Shown: positions 43,629 through 52,688 of the stretch, one piece after another
Layout of the letters: the number at the start of each line of letters is the position of its first letter
How positions within the stretch are numbered: position 1 is the stretch's first letter
DNA from: Oscillospiraceae bacterium
GTDB lineage: Bacteria; Bacillota; Clostridia; Oscillospirales; Oscillospiraceae
Assembly: GCA_015068325.1 (NCBI GenBank)
Contig: SVKQ01000015.1
Span: forward strand, 164,703-228,702
Direction of reading: 5' to 3'
Length of the DNA stretch: 64,000 nucleotides
The notes under the pieces: model-generated
Told to the model about the DNA's origin: nothing
Seen by the model: the letters and a program-made list of their open reading frames with translations, nothing else
Databases searched by the model: none
Translations under genes and position numbers: made by a program

Positions 43629-43759
43629 TTGTGGAAAACTCAATTTAGACAGATGTCGCAGTGTTGTGCTTCTTCATCAAAATTCCCGCTTCATGTGTTT
43701 CTTTTTTCTCCGTTTGTGGTACAATGAAATTGTTCAATCAATAGAAAGGAGGTCCTCCC

Positions 43760-45814
43760 ATGGCCGATCTGCAGACCGACGTCCGCTATATCAAGGGCAT
43801 CGGCGAGACCCGGGCCAAATCCCTGGCCAAGCTGGGCATCGCCACGCTGCGGGATCTGATCTCCTATTTCCCCCGGGCCTATGAGGATCGCACCCTCACC
43901 CGCCCTATCAAGGATTTGATCGTGGGCGAATACGCCTGCGTCCGGGCCATGATCGCCGCCGAACCCACCGCCCACCGGATCTCCGGCGGGCGCATGCTGG
44001 TAAAGGTCCGGGCCGTGGACGAGGGCGGCTCTCTGGACATCGCCTTCTTCAACCAGGATTACCGACGCTCCCAGCTCCATACTGGCGAGACCTATGTTTT
44101 CTACGGCAAGGTGGAGGGCAATCTGCTCCGCCGCCAGATGACCAACCCCATTCTGGAGCCGGAGGGCCGCCAACAGCTGACCGGCCGCATCATGCCCGTC
44201 TATCCCCTCACCGCCGGTGTCAGCCAGCTGATCCTCAGCCGCGCCGTGCGCCAGGGGCTGGACGCCTGCCGCGAACTCCTGCCCGATGTGCTGCCCGACG
44301 ATGTGCGGCGGGATCATCATCTTTGTTATGTCAACTACGCCTATGAGAGCATCCACTTCCCCGACTCGCCGGAGGCGCTGGAGGTAGCCCGGCGGCGGCT
44401 GGTGTTCGAGGAGCTGTTCCTCCTCAGCTGCGGTCTGACCCGCCTGCGCCACCGGCGGCAGGACGTGGCCGGTCCCGCCTGTCAGACGGTGAACATGGCC
44501 CCCTTTTATGCCCAGCTCCCCTTCACGCTGACCGACGCCCAGCGCCGCGCCATTGAGGACGCCACCGGCGACATGGCCAGTGGGCGGCCCATGAACCGCC
44601 TGTGCCAGGGCGATGTGGGCAGCGGCAAGACCATGGTGGCCGCAGCATGCATCTGGTTTGCCGCCCAGAGCGGCTGGCAGAGCGCCATGATGGCGCCCAC
44701 AGAGATCCTGGCCCGACAGCATTACGAGAATCTGGCTCCGCTCTTCGCCCGCTTCGGCCTCACCTGCGCCCTGTTGACCGGCTCCACCAAAGCCAGGGAG
44801 CGGCGGGAACTGCTGGCCCGGCTGGCCTCCGGCGAACTGGACGTGTGCATCGGCACCCACGCCCTGCTGACAGAGGATGTGCTCTACCACCGGCTGGGCC
44901 TGGTGGTCACCGACGAGCAGCACCGCTTTGGCGTCAACCAGCGCTCAGCGTTGGGACAGAAAGCGGAGAACCCCCATATGCTGGTGCTCTCCGCCACGCC
45001 CATCCCCCGCACGCTGGCGTTGGTGATCTACGGGGATCTGGACGTATCGATCATCAACGAGCTGCCGCCGGGACGGCAGAAGGTGGACACCTTCGCTGTG
45101 GGGGAGACATACCGCCGGCGGATCAACGCCTTCCTCCGCAAGCAGGTGGAAGAGGGTCACCAGGTGTTTATCGTCTGCCCGCTGGTGGGCGACGCCGACA
45201 CCATCCCCGATGAGCGCAAAGCCGTCACCGCTTATGCCGACAAGCTGCGGCAGGAGGTGTTCCCTGATCTGCGCATCGCTGTGCTCCACGGTAAAATGAA
45301 GCCGAAGGAGAAGGAGTCCGTCATGGCGGCCTTCGCCGCCGGCGAGAGCGACATTCTGGTGTCCACCACGGTGGTGGAGGTGGGTGTGGACGTGCCCAAC
45401 GCCAACACCATGGTGGTAGAGAACGCCGAACGTTTCGGCCTCAGCCAGCTCCACCAGCTGCGGGGCCGTGTGGGCCGCGGCAGCACCAAGTCCTACTGTA
45501 TTCTCCTCAGCGACAATGACAGCGAGGAGACCCGCCGCCGCCTGAAGGTGATGACCGAGACCAACGACGGCTTCAGGATCTCTGAGGAAGACCTGCGGCT
45601 CCGCGGCCCCGGCGACTTTTTCGGCGCCCGGCAGCACGGTCTGCCCAGCCTGAAGGTGGCCGACCTCAGCTGCGACATGCGCCTGCTGGACGAGGCCCAA
45701 ACCGCCGCCAAGGCCCTGACGGCCACCGATCCGGAGCTCACCGATCCTGCCCATCGTCAGCTCCGTGAGCGTATCGACGAGCTGTTCGCCCTCCACGCCG
45801 AGGGGTTGAATTAG
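43760..45814 (+). CDS. recG: ATP-dependent DNA helicase RecG
   Basis: RecG reverses stalled replication forks and branch-migrates recombination intermediates. The 684-residue protein has the N-terminal wedge/OB domain (VRYIKGIGETRAKSLAKLGI), helicase motif I CQGDVGSGKTM, the DEQH box VVTDEQHRFG, and motif VI QLRGRVGRG, with a normal C-terminus. A GAAAGGAGG site precedes the ATG. It begins a convergent pair with the L,D-transpeptidase gene and is flanked on the other side by the AT-rich island. Confidence 0.97.
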   Translation: MADLQTDVRYIKGIGETRAKSLAKLGIATLRDLISYFPRAYEDRTLTRPIKDLIVGEYACVRAMIAAEPTAHRISGGRMLVKVRAVDEGGSLDIAFFNQDYRRSQLHTGETYVFYGKVEGNLLRRQMTNPILEPEGRQQLTGRIMPVYPLTAGVSQLILSRAVRQGLDACRELLPDVLPDDVRRDHHLCYVNYAYESIHFPDSPEALEVARRRLVFEELFLLSCGLTRLRHRRQDVAGPACQTVNMAPFYAQLPFTLTDAQRRAIEDATGDMASGRPMNRLCQGDVGSGKTMVAAACIWFAAQSGWQSAMMAPTEILARQHYENLAPLFARFGLTCALLTGSTKARERRELLARLASGELDVCIGTHALLTEDVLYHRLGLVVTDEQHRFGVNQRSALGQKAENPHMLVLSATPIPRTLALVIYGDLDVSIINELPPGRQKVDTFAVGETYRRRINAFLRKQVEEGHQVFIVCPLVGDADTIPDERKAVTAYADKLRQEVFPDLRIAVLHGKMKPKEKESVMAAFAAGESDILVSTTVVEVGVDVPNANTMVVENAERFGLSQLHQLRGRVGRGSTKSYCILLSDNDSEETRRRLKVMTETNDGFRISEEDLRLRGPGDFFGARQHGLPSLKVADLSCDMRLLDEAQTAAKALTATDPELTDPAHRQLRERIDELFALHAEGLN

Positions 45815-45834
45815 CGTCTGCCTGTACAAAGAAT

Positions 45835-45869
45835 CAGGAAGTCCGACGGTCTCCCCGTCGGACTTCCTG
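45835..45869. terminator. Bidirectional terminator between recG and the L,D-transpeptidase gene
   Basis: CAGGAAGTCCGACGG (45835-45849) pairs with CCGTCGGACTTCCTG (45855-45869), a 15-bp perfect stem. Confidence 0.85.
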
Positions 45870-45882
45870 TTGTTCTTTTGTG

Positions 45883-46992
45883 TCAATCGGCTGGCTCCTC
45901 CGGCTCAGCGAGCTCCTCCGGCTGAACATTTTCCTCCGACTCAGCGGGCTCCTCCGAACCGGCAGGCTCAGTCCCCATACTCACCGTGAACATGATCACC
46001 GTTCCCGGCTCCACATCCTCTCCGGGCGGCAGGCTTTGCCCGATCACCGCCCCCTCTGCCTCCTCGCTGAAGACGTAGGCGGATTCGCCCACGGTCAGGC
46101 CCAGTGTCTCCGCCGCCGCCCGGGCGGTGGACTCCTCCATACTCGCGTAATCCTCCACGGTCACCGTCTGCTTCCGCCAGGGGTTGTTCTCGTCGGGATC
46201 AGTGGGATCCCAGCCCCGGCAGGCCTCGTTGCCGCTGATCTTGGGGGCCGATGGCTTTCCCAACGGTCCGGGATCCGATGAGGAATAGAACTCCACCGCC
46301 TGGATGCCAGACATGTTGTTGTACAGCCACTTGGCATCCGCCACCTGCAGCCGGACGCAGCCGGCGGAGGCGGTGGTGCCCAGCTTGTCGAATTCCTCCC
46401 ACAGCAGTGAGCCCTTGTCCTGCCAGGTGGCGTAGGGCACCGAGTGGAACAGGATGTTGCCGTTGATCTGGGTGATATACTGACCGCACACCCCGTGGAC
46501 CAGGCTCAGCCACGGCCAGCGGTTCTTCCCCCACAGGGCATAGCTGGTGTCCCGGGGCGTCGATTCGCCGGTGGAACAGATCATGGCTCGCACCGGCACG
46601 GTGAAGTACCCCTCGTCGTCTGCAGTGTAGACGGTCACGGTGTTGGCCTGATTGTTCACCTTCACGTAGTAGGTGTAGCTGCCGGTCCGCTTCACGGCGC
46701 CGCTGTCGCCGCCGGAGGCGGGCACAGTGGGCTGGGGCAGCTGCGTCACCGGCGCGGCGGCCGGTTTTTCCGCGGACACGTCAGGCAGTTCTCCCTCCTT
46801 TGGCTCCTCCGGCGGTTCTTCCGGCAGTTCCGGTTCCTCCGGCAGCTCCGGCAGGTATTTCTCCACCCCCGGCTCTGTCAATCCGGCGCGGACAGCAGAT
46901 TTGTCCGCTGCATCCGCTGCTGACCGACCGCCGCAGGCTGCCAGCAGCAAAACCGCCAGCAGACCGCACAGCAGGCCCGGTATCCTCTTCAT
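45883..46992 (-). CDS. L,D-transpeptidase lipoprotein with PASTA-like domain
   Basis: The 369-residue product starts with a lipoprotein signal peptide, MKRIPGLLCGLLAVLLLAAC (lipobox LAAC). A Pro/Glu-rich linker (about residues 45-90) follows, then a YkuD domain: HSVPY, and the catalytic block GTTASAGCVRLQVADAKWLY with the nucleophile cysteine. Such enzymes crosslink peptidoglycan through meso-diaminopimelate. After it comes one PASTA-like region (AAETLGLTVGESAYVFSEEA ... GTVIMFTVSMG) and an acidic Glu-rich tail. GAGAGGAG precedes the ATG; nudC lies just upstream on the same strand. Confidence 0.88.
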   Translation of the reverse strand: MKRIPGLLCGLLAVLLLAACGGRSAADAADKSAVRAGLTEPGVEKYLPELPEEPELPEEPPEEPKEGELPDVSAEKPAAAPVTQLPQPTVPASGGDSGAVKRTGSYTYYVKVNNQANTVTVYTADDEGYFTVPVRAMICSTGESTPRDTSYALWGKNRWPWLSLVHGVCGQYITQINGNILFHSVPYATWQDKGSLLWEEFDKLGTTASAGCVRLQVADAKWLYNNMSGIQAVEFYSSSDPGPLGKPSAPKISGNEACRGWDPTDPDENNPWRKQTVTVEDYASMEESTARAAAETLGLTVGESAYVFSEEAEGAVIGQSLPPGEDVEPGTVIMFTVSMGTEPAGSEEPAESEENVQPEELAEPEEPAD

Positions 46993-46996
46993 GGTG

Positions 46997-47851
46997 TTAC
47001 TCCTCTCCCCGGCGGAACCGTTCGATCATCTCCGCCGTCAGGCTGATGTCGCCGTCGCGGGGCGTGATCTCCTCCCGCCGCCGCCAGTAGGCGTCCGTCA
47101 GCTCGCTGGTATCCACTGTGAGCGCATCGTCGCCGTCCAGGTCGCAGTAAAAGCCCGACAGCTGGGTATCCGTCATGGCCCATGGCTGACTCTTGTAGTA
47201 GCGGATGTTCTTCACCCGTACTCCCGCCTCTTCCATGACCTCCCGCCGCACGGTATCCTCCAGCGTCTCACCGATCTCCACATATCCGGAGATCAGCGCA
47301 TCGTTGCCGGTGGGCCGCAGCCGGGAGCGGGTCAACAGCAGCCGGTCGCCGGCTTTCACCGCCACGATCACCACCGGGCATAGCTTGGGGTACTCCGTCA
47401 AACCGCAGCGGGGACACACCATGGCCCGCTCGATCCGGCTGGGCTCCATGAGGTGACCACACCGGCCGCAGTAGGTCCGGTCCCGGTACCAGCGATTCAA
47501 CTGGGCGCCGGTAAAGGCGGCGAAGGCCGTCTCCATGGGCCGCGCCTGCCGCAGCTCCGGCGTGGACAGATAGACGCAGTCATCCGGCGCCTCTTCCGGC
47601 GCCGGTGCCAGATAGCAACCCGTTCCGTCCAGTGCAAAGAGATAGCGGGCGTCGCCTGTCTCCGTACCCAACTCCTCAAAGCGGGGCAGGGCGTATCCCT
47701 CTCCCTCCCGCCGCAGCAGTGCCTTCCCCTCCCGGTAGCAGAGGGCAAAATCCGACGGCGCAGCCGGCGCCAGCGAATAGGAGCGGTCCAGCCGGTGGGG
47801 CGCAATATCCTGTATCACAGTGGTCATCTCCCTGTCATTTTTAAGCTGCAT
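46997..47851 (-). CDS. nudC: NudC-type NAD(H) pyrophosphatase
   Basis: NudC cleaves NADH and can remove NAD caps from RNA. The protein has an N-terminal domain, a zinc site with two CxxC pairs (YCGRCGHLMEPSR and VCPRCGLTEYPK), and the Nudix box, GYVEIGETLEDTVRREVMEE, followed by the SQPWAM motif that marks this subfamily (SQPWPFPxS in most). Two starts compete: ATG at 47851 with a TATAAT box only seven bases upstream (possibly leaderless), and ATG at 47827 with GGGAG touching it. The earlier one is used here. Confidence 0.88.
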   Translation of the reverse strand: MQLKNDREMTTVIQDIAPHRLDRSYSLAPAAPSDFALCYREGKALLRREGEGYALPRFEELGTETGDARYLFALDGTGCYLAPAPEEAPDDCVYLSTPELRQARPMETAFAAFTGAQLNRWYRDRTYCGRCGHLMEPSRIERAMVCPRCGLTEYPKLCPVVIVAVKAGDRLLLTRSRLRPTGNDALISGYVEIGETLEDTVRREVMEEAGVRVKNIRYYKSQPWAMTDTQLSGFYCDLDGDDALTVDTSELTDAYWRRREEITPRDGDISLTAEMIERFRRGEE

Positions 47852-47857
47852 GCCGCT

Positions 47858-47886
47858 ATTATACGTGTTTTTGCCGCAAAAAGCAA
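47858..47886 (-). promoter_or_regulatory. Promoter of nudC
   Basis: TTGCTT (47886-47881) and TATAAT (47863-47858) on the minus strand are 17 bases apart. Transcription should begin about at the A of the ATG at 47851. Confidence 0.72.
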
Positions 47887-47888
47887 CC

Positions 47889-47918
47889 TTGCAGACCAAC
47901 GCGTCCCCGTGCTATACT
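47889..47918 (+). promoter_or_regulatory. Promoter of uvrC
   Basis: TTGCAG (47889-47894) and TATACT (47913-47918) are 18 bases apart, about 40 bases before uvrC. It overlaps the -35 region of the divergent nudC promoter. Confidence 0.6.
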
Positions 47919-47957
47919 GATTTGGACGACTATTTCGACCGGAAAGGAGCATGCCCT

Positions 47958-49781
47958 ATGACGCGGGAGGAGCTGCGGCAGAAGGCCAATGATCTGCCCC
48001 TGGTACCGGGCGTCTATCTGATGATGGACAGGACCGGCCGGGTCATCTACGTAGGCAAGGCCAAAAAACTGAAAAACCGGGTCAGTCAATATTTTCAGGA
48101 GAACGCCGGTCACAACGAGAAGACCCGCGCCATGGTGTCCCAGGTGGATCGGTTCGACACGATCTTCGTCACCTCCGAGTTCGAGGCGCTGGTGCTGGAG
48201 AACTCCCTCATCAAGCACCACCAGCCCCGCTACAACATCCTGCTGAAGGACGACAAGGGCTATCCCTTCGTCCGTCTGCCACGGAATGTCCCCTATCCCC
48301 GCTTCGGTCTGGTAAACAGGACAGCTGACGACGGTGCCCGGTACTTCGGCCCCTTCGGCGGTCGGCAGGAGACCCGGCTGGCCGTCGACGCGGTGTGCAG
48401 CGCCCTGATGCTGCCCACCTGCCGCCGCCAGTTTCCCCGGGACATCGGCAAAGAGCGTCCCTGCCTCAACTACCACATCGGCAAGTGCAGCGGCTTCTGC
48501 CTGCCGGACGGCCCCGGTGAGGATGTCTATCAGGAGCGGATAGAGCAGGCCTGCCGTCTGTTCGGCGGTAAGCTTCGCCAGCTCACCGACGAGCTGACCG
48601 CCCGGATGGAGCAGGCGGCGGAGGAACTGCAGTTTGAAACAGCCGCCCAGCTGCGGGACCGGATCAAGGCTCTCAGCGTGCTGGCCAAGCAGCAGCAGGT
48701 CATCGCCGGCGTCTGCGCCGATACGGATGTGTGGGGCGTGTATGTGGGGCAGGTCCGCTGTGGCTGCGCCGTACTGCATATTGAAAACGGCAGTCTGCTG
48801 GGTCGGGAGGTCAAGGTCTTTCCCGCCGCCGCAGCCGAGGGGGAGGCCGACGTGCTCTCCGCCGTGCTGAGCCAGTACTATCTGGACCGCGCCGTCCTCC
48901 CCCGGGAGATCCTGCTGCCCGCCGTGTGGGAGGACGCGGATACCTTTGCCGCCCTGCTGACTGGTCAGGCCGGCCACCGAGTGGGACTGCGGGTGCCCCA
49001 GCGGGGCGAGCGGGTGGATCTGGTGGCCATGGCCGCCCGCAACGCCCGGGAAGAGGTAGAGCACGTCACCTCCGACAGTGAGCGCACCCACAAGACGCTG
49101 GAGCAGCTGGGGGCGCTGGCCGGCATGGCCGCGGCGCCCCGCCGCATCGAGTCCTACGATATCTCCAACCTGCGCGGCGACGACATGGTGGCCTCCATGG
49201 TGGTATTTCAAGACGGCAAACCCCTGAAGCGGGCCTACCGCCGCTTCCAGATCAAAACGCTGCGCGGTCCCGATGACTACGCCGCCATGGGCGAGGTGCT
49301 GACGCGCCGCTTCCGCCGCTATCTGGATAGAGACGAGAAATTCGCCCCCCTGCCGGACCTTCTGCTGATCGACGGTGGTGAACAGCACGCCCGGGTGGCG
49401 CTGGACGTCACCTCTGCCCTGGGTCTGAAACTCCCTATTCTGGGCATGGTAAAGGATGACCGCCACCGCACCCGTGCGCTGACCACGCCCCTGGGCCAGG
49501 AACTGGGGATTCAAAGCAACCCGCCGCTCTATGCCCTGGTGGGTCGCATCCAGGAGGAGGTCCACCGCTTCGCCATCACTTATCACCGGCAGAAGCACAG
49601 CCGCAGCGCCTATCGCAGCAGGCTGGACGGTATCCCCGGCCTGGGCGAGGCCCGGAGAAAATCGCTGCTGAAGGCCTTCGGCACCGTGCGGGCTGTGACC
49701 CAGGCGGAGTTGTCCGCCCTGGAGGCGGTTCTGCCCAAAAGCGTGGCACGGGCGGTGTATGACCGCTTCCACAGCGTATAA
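47958..49781 (+). CDS. uvrC: Excinuclease ABC subunit C
   Basis: UvrC makes both cuts in nucleotide excision repair with UvrAB. The ATG at 47958 follows AAAGGAG and gives MTREELRQKANDLPLVPGVY and 607 residues. The GIY-YIG nuclease at the N-terminus (GVYLMMDRTGRVIYVGKAKK), a cysteine-containing middle region (CRRQFPRD, CLNYHIGKCSGFC), the UVR domain (EELQFETAAQLRDRIKAL), the RNase H-like nuclease with LLIDGGEQHARVAL, and a helix-hairpin-helix end (GIPGLGEARRKSLLKAFG) are present in order. Confidence 0.97.
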   Translation: MTREELRQKANDLPLVPGVYLMMDRTGRVIYVGKAKKLKNRVSQYFQENAGHNEKTRAMVSQVDRFDTIFVTSEFEALVLENSLIKHHQPRYNILLKDDKGYPFVRLPRNVPYPRFGLVNRTADDGARYFGPFGGRQETRLAVDAVCSALMLPTCRRQFPRDIGKERPCLNYHIGKCSGFCLPDGPGEDVYQERIEQACRLFGGKLRQLTDELTARMEQAAEELQFETAAQLRDRIKALSVLAKQQQVIAGVCADTDVWGVYVGQVRCGCAVLHIENGSLLGREVKVFPAAAAEGEADVLSAVLSQYYLDRAVLPREILLPAVWEDADTFAALLTGQAGHRVGLRVPQRGERVDLVAMAARNAREEVEHVTSDSERTHKTLEQLGALAGMAAAPRRIESYDISNLRGDDMVASMVVFQDGKPLKRAYRRFQIKTLRGPDDYAAMGEVLTRRFRRYLDRDEKFAPLPDLLLIDGGEQHARVALDVTSALGLKLPILGMVKDDRHRTRALTTPLGQELGIQSNPPLYALVGRIQEEVHRFAITYHRQKHSRSAYRSRLDGIPGLGEARRKSLLKAFGTVRAVTQAELSALEAVLPKSVARAVYDRFHSV

Positions 49782-49794
49782 CACACAAAAAAGT

Positions 49795-49828
49795 ACGGCG
49801 GAAGAGCCAAGCTCCTCCGCCGTTTTCT
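49795..49828. terminator. Bidirectional terminator between uvrC and HPr
   Basis: ACGGCGGA-GAGC pairs with GCTC-TCCGCCGT around a short loop (49795-49823), followed by T-rich sequence on the plus side and an A-run that serves the minus side. Confidence 0.85.
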
Positions 49829-49844
49829 CTTGTTCCTGTGCTGT

Positions 49845-50108
49845 TTACTCGCCGAAATTATTCTCGATCAGCTCGGCCAGCGCCTTCACAGCCTCTTCCT
49901 GATCGCTTCCGTCAGCGATCAGCGTGATGGTGGTCCCCTGTACGATACCCAAGGACAGCACACCCAGCAGGCTCTTGGCGTTCACACGGCGCTCCTCCTT
50001 CTCTACCCAGATGCCGCTCTTGAACTCGTTGGCCTTCTGGATGAAATACGTAGCGGGCCGGGCGTGCAGGCCTACCTCGTTGGTAACGGTGATTTCCTGC
50101 GTATACAT
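49845..50108 (-). CDS. ptsH: HPr-family phosphocarrier protein
   Basis: HPr passes phosphate from enzyme I to the sugar permeases of the PTS and, in Firmicutes, signals carbon state. The 87-residue product has His15 in EVGLHARPA and the regulatory Ser46 in NAKSLLGVLSLGI, so it is a full HPr and not a degenerate copy. The ATG at 50108 is favoured over a TTG one codon earlier. A TTGCAA-16-TATAAT promoter lies upstream. Enzyme I is not adjacent. Confidence 0.93.
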   Translation of the reverse strand: MYTQEITVTNEVGLHARPATYFIQKANEFKSGIWVEKEERRVNAKSLLGVLSLGIVQGTTITLIADGSDQEEAVKALAELIENNFGE

Positions 50109-50169
50109 CAAATCAGCACTCCTTTATCCACAGCATAGTCTGATACATGCCATTCAGTCTCCCACACAT

Positions 50170-50197
50170 ATTATACTGAAAACTGAAAAGATTGCAA
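50170..50197 (-). promoter_or_regulatory. Promoter of the HPr gene
   Basis: On the minus strand TTGCAA (50197-50192) and TATAAT (50175-50170) are 16 bases apart. Between it and mutS2 an inverted repeat TGCCCA/TGGGCA (about 50227-50245) may end mutS2 transcripts. Confidence 0.6.
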
Positions 50198-50296
50198 TGG
50201 GCTTTCCCACAAAAAATTCACGAAGTGCCCACAAAATATGGGCAAAGTTTGGCATTTTTTACAAAAAAGTTATCTGCATGACACATATTTTCTCAC

Positions 50297-52675
50297 TCAC
50301 TTCAGCTCCACCACTGTCACGCCGGCCTCTCCCTCTCCGTAGCGCCCCAGGCGGAAGCTCTTGACGGCGCGGTTGCGTCTGAGCATCTGGTGCACCGCTG
50401 CCCGCAGCGCGCCGGTGCCCTTGCCGTGGATGATGGTCACCGTGCCCAGCTTGGCCATCACGGCCGCGTCGATGTAGTTCTCCACCACGCTCTCCGCCTC
50501 CAGCGTCTCCAGCCCGCGGATGTCCAGTTCCGAAGCCGCTCGGCTCTGGAGCCGCACCTGGGCGGAGGCGCCCTTCTGTACTGGCGTCTTCTTTGGCTGG
50601 CCCTCCAGCAGCCGCACCTGGGCTGCTTTGGTGGTCATTTTCATCTTTCCGGCCTGCAGCAGCAGCGTGCCGTCGTTGTTCACCGCCAGCACCGTGGCCG
50701 CCGTCTTCACGCCGGGCAGCTCCACCAGATCGCCCGCGGCGATGGGCCGGGCAGGGGCGTAGTCCGGCTCCGCCGCCTCCTCCCGCTGGCGCAGCTCCTC
50801 CTCTGCCTCCTTCAGGCGGTGGCGGAGGGCGGCCCGGGCATCGTTCATCTGCTGATAGTTGGTCTCCCGGCTCTGCTGACGCTGCAGCTCCTCCAATCCG
50901 GCGAACACCTCGTCGGCCTTCTCCTGTGCCTGGCGCACGATGCGCCGGGCCTCCGCCTCGCCCTTGCTGCGGGCGTTCTCCCTGGCCTTTTCCATCTGCT
51001 CCCGGAAGGTGCGGGCCTTGCTGGCATCCTCCTCCCGCTGCCGCCACAGCCGGTCCGCCTCCCCCTGGGCCTTCTCCAGCCGCTGGCGCTTCTCCTCCAA
51101 CTGGGCCAGCACGTCCTCAAAGCGGAGGGACTCGCTGTCCATCTGCTCCATGGCGGCCTCGATGATGCTCTCATCCAAGCCCAGCCGCCGTGAGATGGCG
51201 AAGGCATTGGACTTGCCGGGGATACCGATCAGTAGCCGGTAGGTGGGCCGCAGCGTCTGCACGTCGAACTCGCAGGAGGCGTTTTCCACCCCTGCCGTGG
51301 TCATGGCAAAGGTCTTCAGCTCGGCGTAGTGCGTGGTGGCCGCCGTCAGCGCACCCTTCTGCCGGGCGTACTGGATGATGGCGATGGCCAGCGCCGCTCC
51401 CTCCACCGGATCGGTGCCGGCGCCCAGCTCGTCGAACAGCAGCAGGCTCTCGCCGTCGGCCAGGCGGAGGATCTCCACTGTGTTGGACATGTGGGCCGAA
51501 AAGGTGGACAAGCTCTGCTCGATGCTCTGCTCATCGCCCACATCCGCCAGGATCCGCTGAAAGACCCGCACGGCGCTGCCGTCATCGGTGGGGATGTGGA
51601 GACCGCACTGGGCCATCAGGCACAGCAGACCGATGGTCTTCAGCGATACCGTCTTACCGCCGGTGTTGGGGCCGGTAATCACCAGCGTGTCGAACTGCTC
51701 GCCCAGCTCCACGCTGATGGGCACCGCGTGGGCGGGATCCAACAGCGGGTGGCGTGCCTTTCGCAGCGTGATGCCGCCCCGCTTCCGCACTTCCGGACGC
51801 GCGGCGTTCATGGCATAGCTGAGCTGTGCCCGGGCAAAGATCACGTCCAGGTGCACCAGACAGTCGTAGTCGGAGAGGATGTTCTCCCGCTGGTCGCCGC
51901 AGGCGGCGCTCAGTTCCATCAAAATGCGATCGATCTCCTTCTCCTCCCGGGCCTCCAGCTCCTTCAGCTCATTGTTGGCCTGCACCACGCCCATGGGTTC
52001 CACGAACAGCGTGGCGCCGGAGGAGGAGATGTCGTGGACCAGGCCGGGCAGACTGCCCTTATGCTCGGCCTTCACCGGCACCACGAAGCGGCCGTCCCGC
52101 TGGGTGATCAGCGCCTCCTGCAGCACCTTGGCGTAGGAGGGTGAGGAGATGATCCGCTGCAGGATCTGCCGGCCCTTGCTGGCGGCGGCGCGCATCTTGC
52201 GGCGGATGTCCGCCAGCTCGGCGCTGGCGGCGTCTGCGATGGTATCCTCGTCCAGAATGGCCGTGTGGATGCGGTTTTCCAGGTGGCGGTTGCTGTGCAG
52301 GGCGGAGAACAGGTGGTCGATGACCGTGGCCTCCCCCTGTCGCTCCGCGTCATACTCCGCCACTCTCCGGCTGGCCGTCAGCAATGCGGCGATGTCCAGC
52401 AGCTCCCGGGTGTTCAGCATGCCGCCGTGGTCGGCCCGGTTCAATGCCGGGGCCACGTCCTTCACGCCGGAGAAGGGCGGGCTGCCGTGCAGGCCCAGCC
52501 GCTCCTTCGCCGCGTCTGTTTCGTCCAGCAGCCGCAGCACGTCCTCCCGGTCGGTGGCCGGCAGGATGTGTCGGCAGCGCTCCTTGCCCGCATCGCTGAC
52601 TGCTCTCTGCGCCAGCTTCTCCAGCACCTGCGGCAGTTCCAGCGTGCGGACTGATTTTTCGAACATGTCACTCAT
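50297..52675 (-). CDS. mutS2: Endonuclease MutS2
   Basis: MutS2 is a MutS-like ATPase with a C-terminal Smr nuclease domain; it limits recombination and, in Bacillus, also rescues collided ribosomes. The 792-residue product (start MSDMFEKSVRTLELPQVLEK at 52675) has the MutS-type ATPase with VITGPNTGGKTVSLKTIG, FDELGAGTDPVEGAALA, a long coiled coil, and the Smr domain starting LDIRGLETLEAESVVENY with the HGKGTGALR loop. It lies 13 bases after recO. A GGAA site is weak, and the end of the recO gene may couple it. Confidence 0.95.
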   Translation of the reverse strand: MSDMFEKSVRTLELPQVLEKLAQRAVSDAGKERCRHILPATDREDVLRLLDETDAAKERLGLHGSPPFSGVKDVAPALNRADHGGMLNTRELLDIAALLTASRRVAEYDAERQGEATVIDHLFSALHSNRHLENRIHTAILDEDTIADAASAELADIRRKMRAAASKGRQILQRIISSPSYAKVLQEALITQRDGRFVVPVKAEHKGSLPGLVHDISSSGATLFVEPMGVVQANNELKELEAREEKEIDRILMELSAACGDQRENILSDYDCLVHLDVIFARAQLSYAMNAARPEVRKRGGITLRKARHPLLDPAHAVPISVELGEQFDTLVITGPNTGGKTVSLKTIGLLCLMAQCGLHIPTDDGSAVRVFQRILADVGDEQSIEQSLSTFSAHMSNTVEILRLADGESLLLFDELGAGTDPVEGAALAIAIIQYARQKGALTAATTHYAELKTFAMTTAGVENASCEFDVQTLRPTYRLLIGIPGKSNAFAISRRLGLDESIIEAAMEQMDSESLRFEDVLAQLEEKRQRLEKAQGEADRLWRQREEDASKARTFREQMEKARENARSKGEAEARRIVRQAQEKADEVFAGLEELQRQQSRETNYQQMNDARAALRHRLKEAEEELRQREEAAEPDYAPARPIAAGDLVELPGVKTAATVLAVNNDGTLLLQAGKMKMTTKAAQVRLLEGQPKKTPVQKGASAQVRLQSRAASELDIRGLETLEAESVVENYIDAAVMAKLGTVTIIHGKGTGALRAAVHQMLRRNRAVKSFRLGRYGEGEAGVTVVELK

Positions 52676-52688
52676 ATATGTACGTTCC

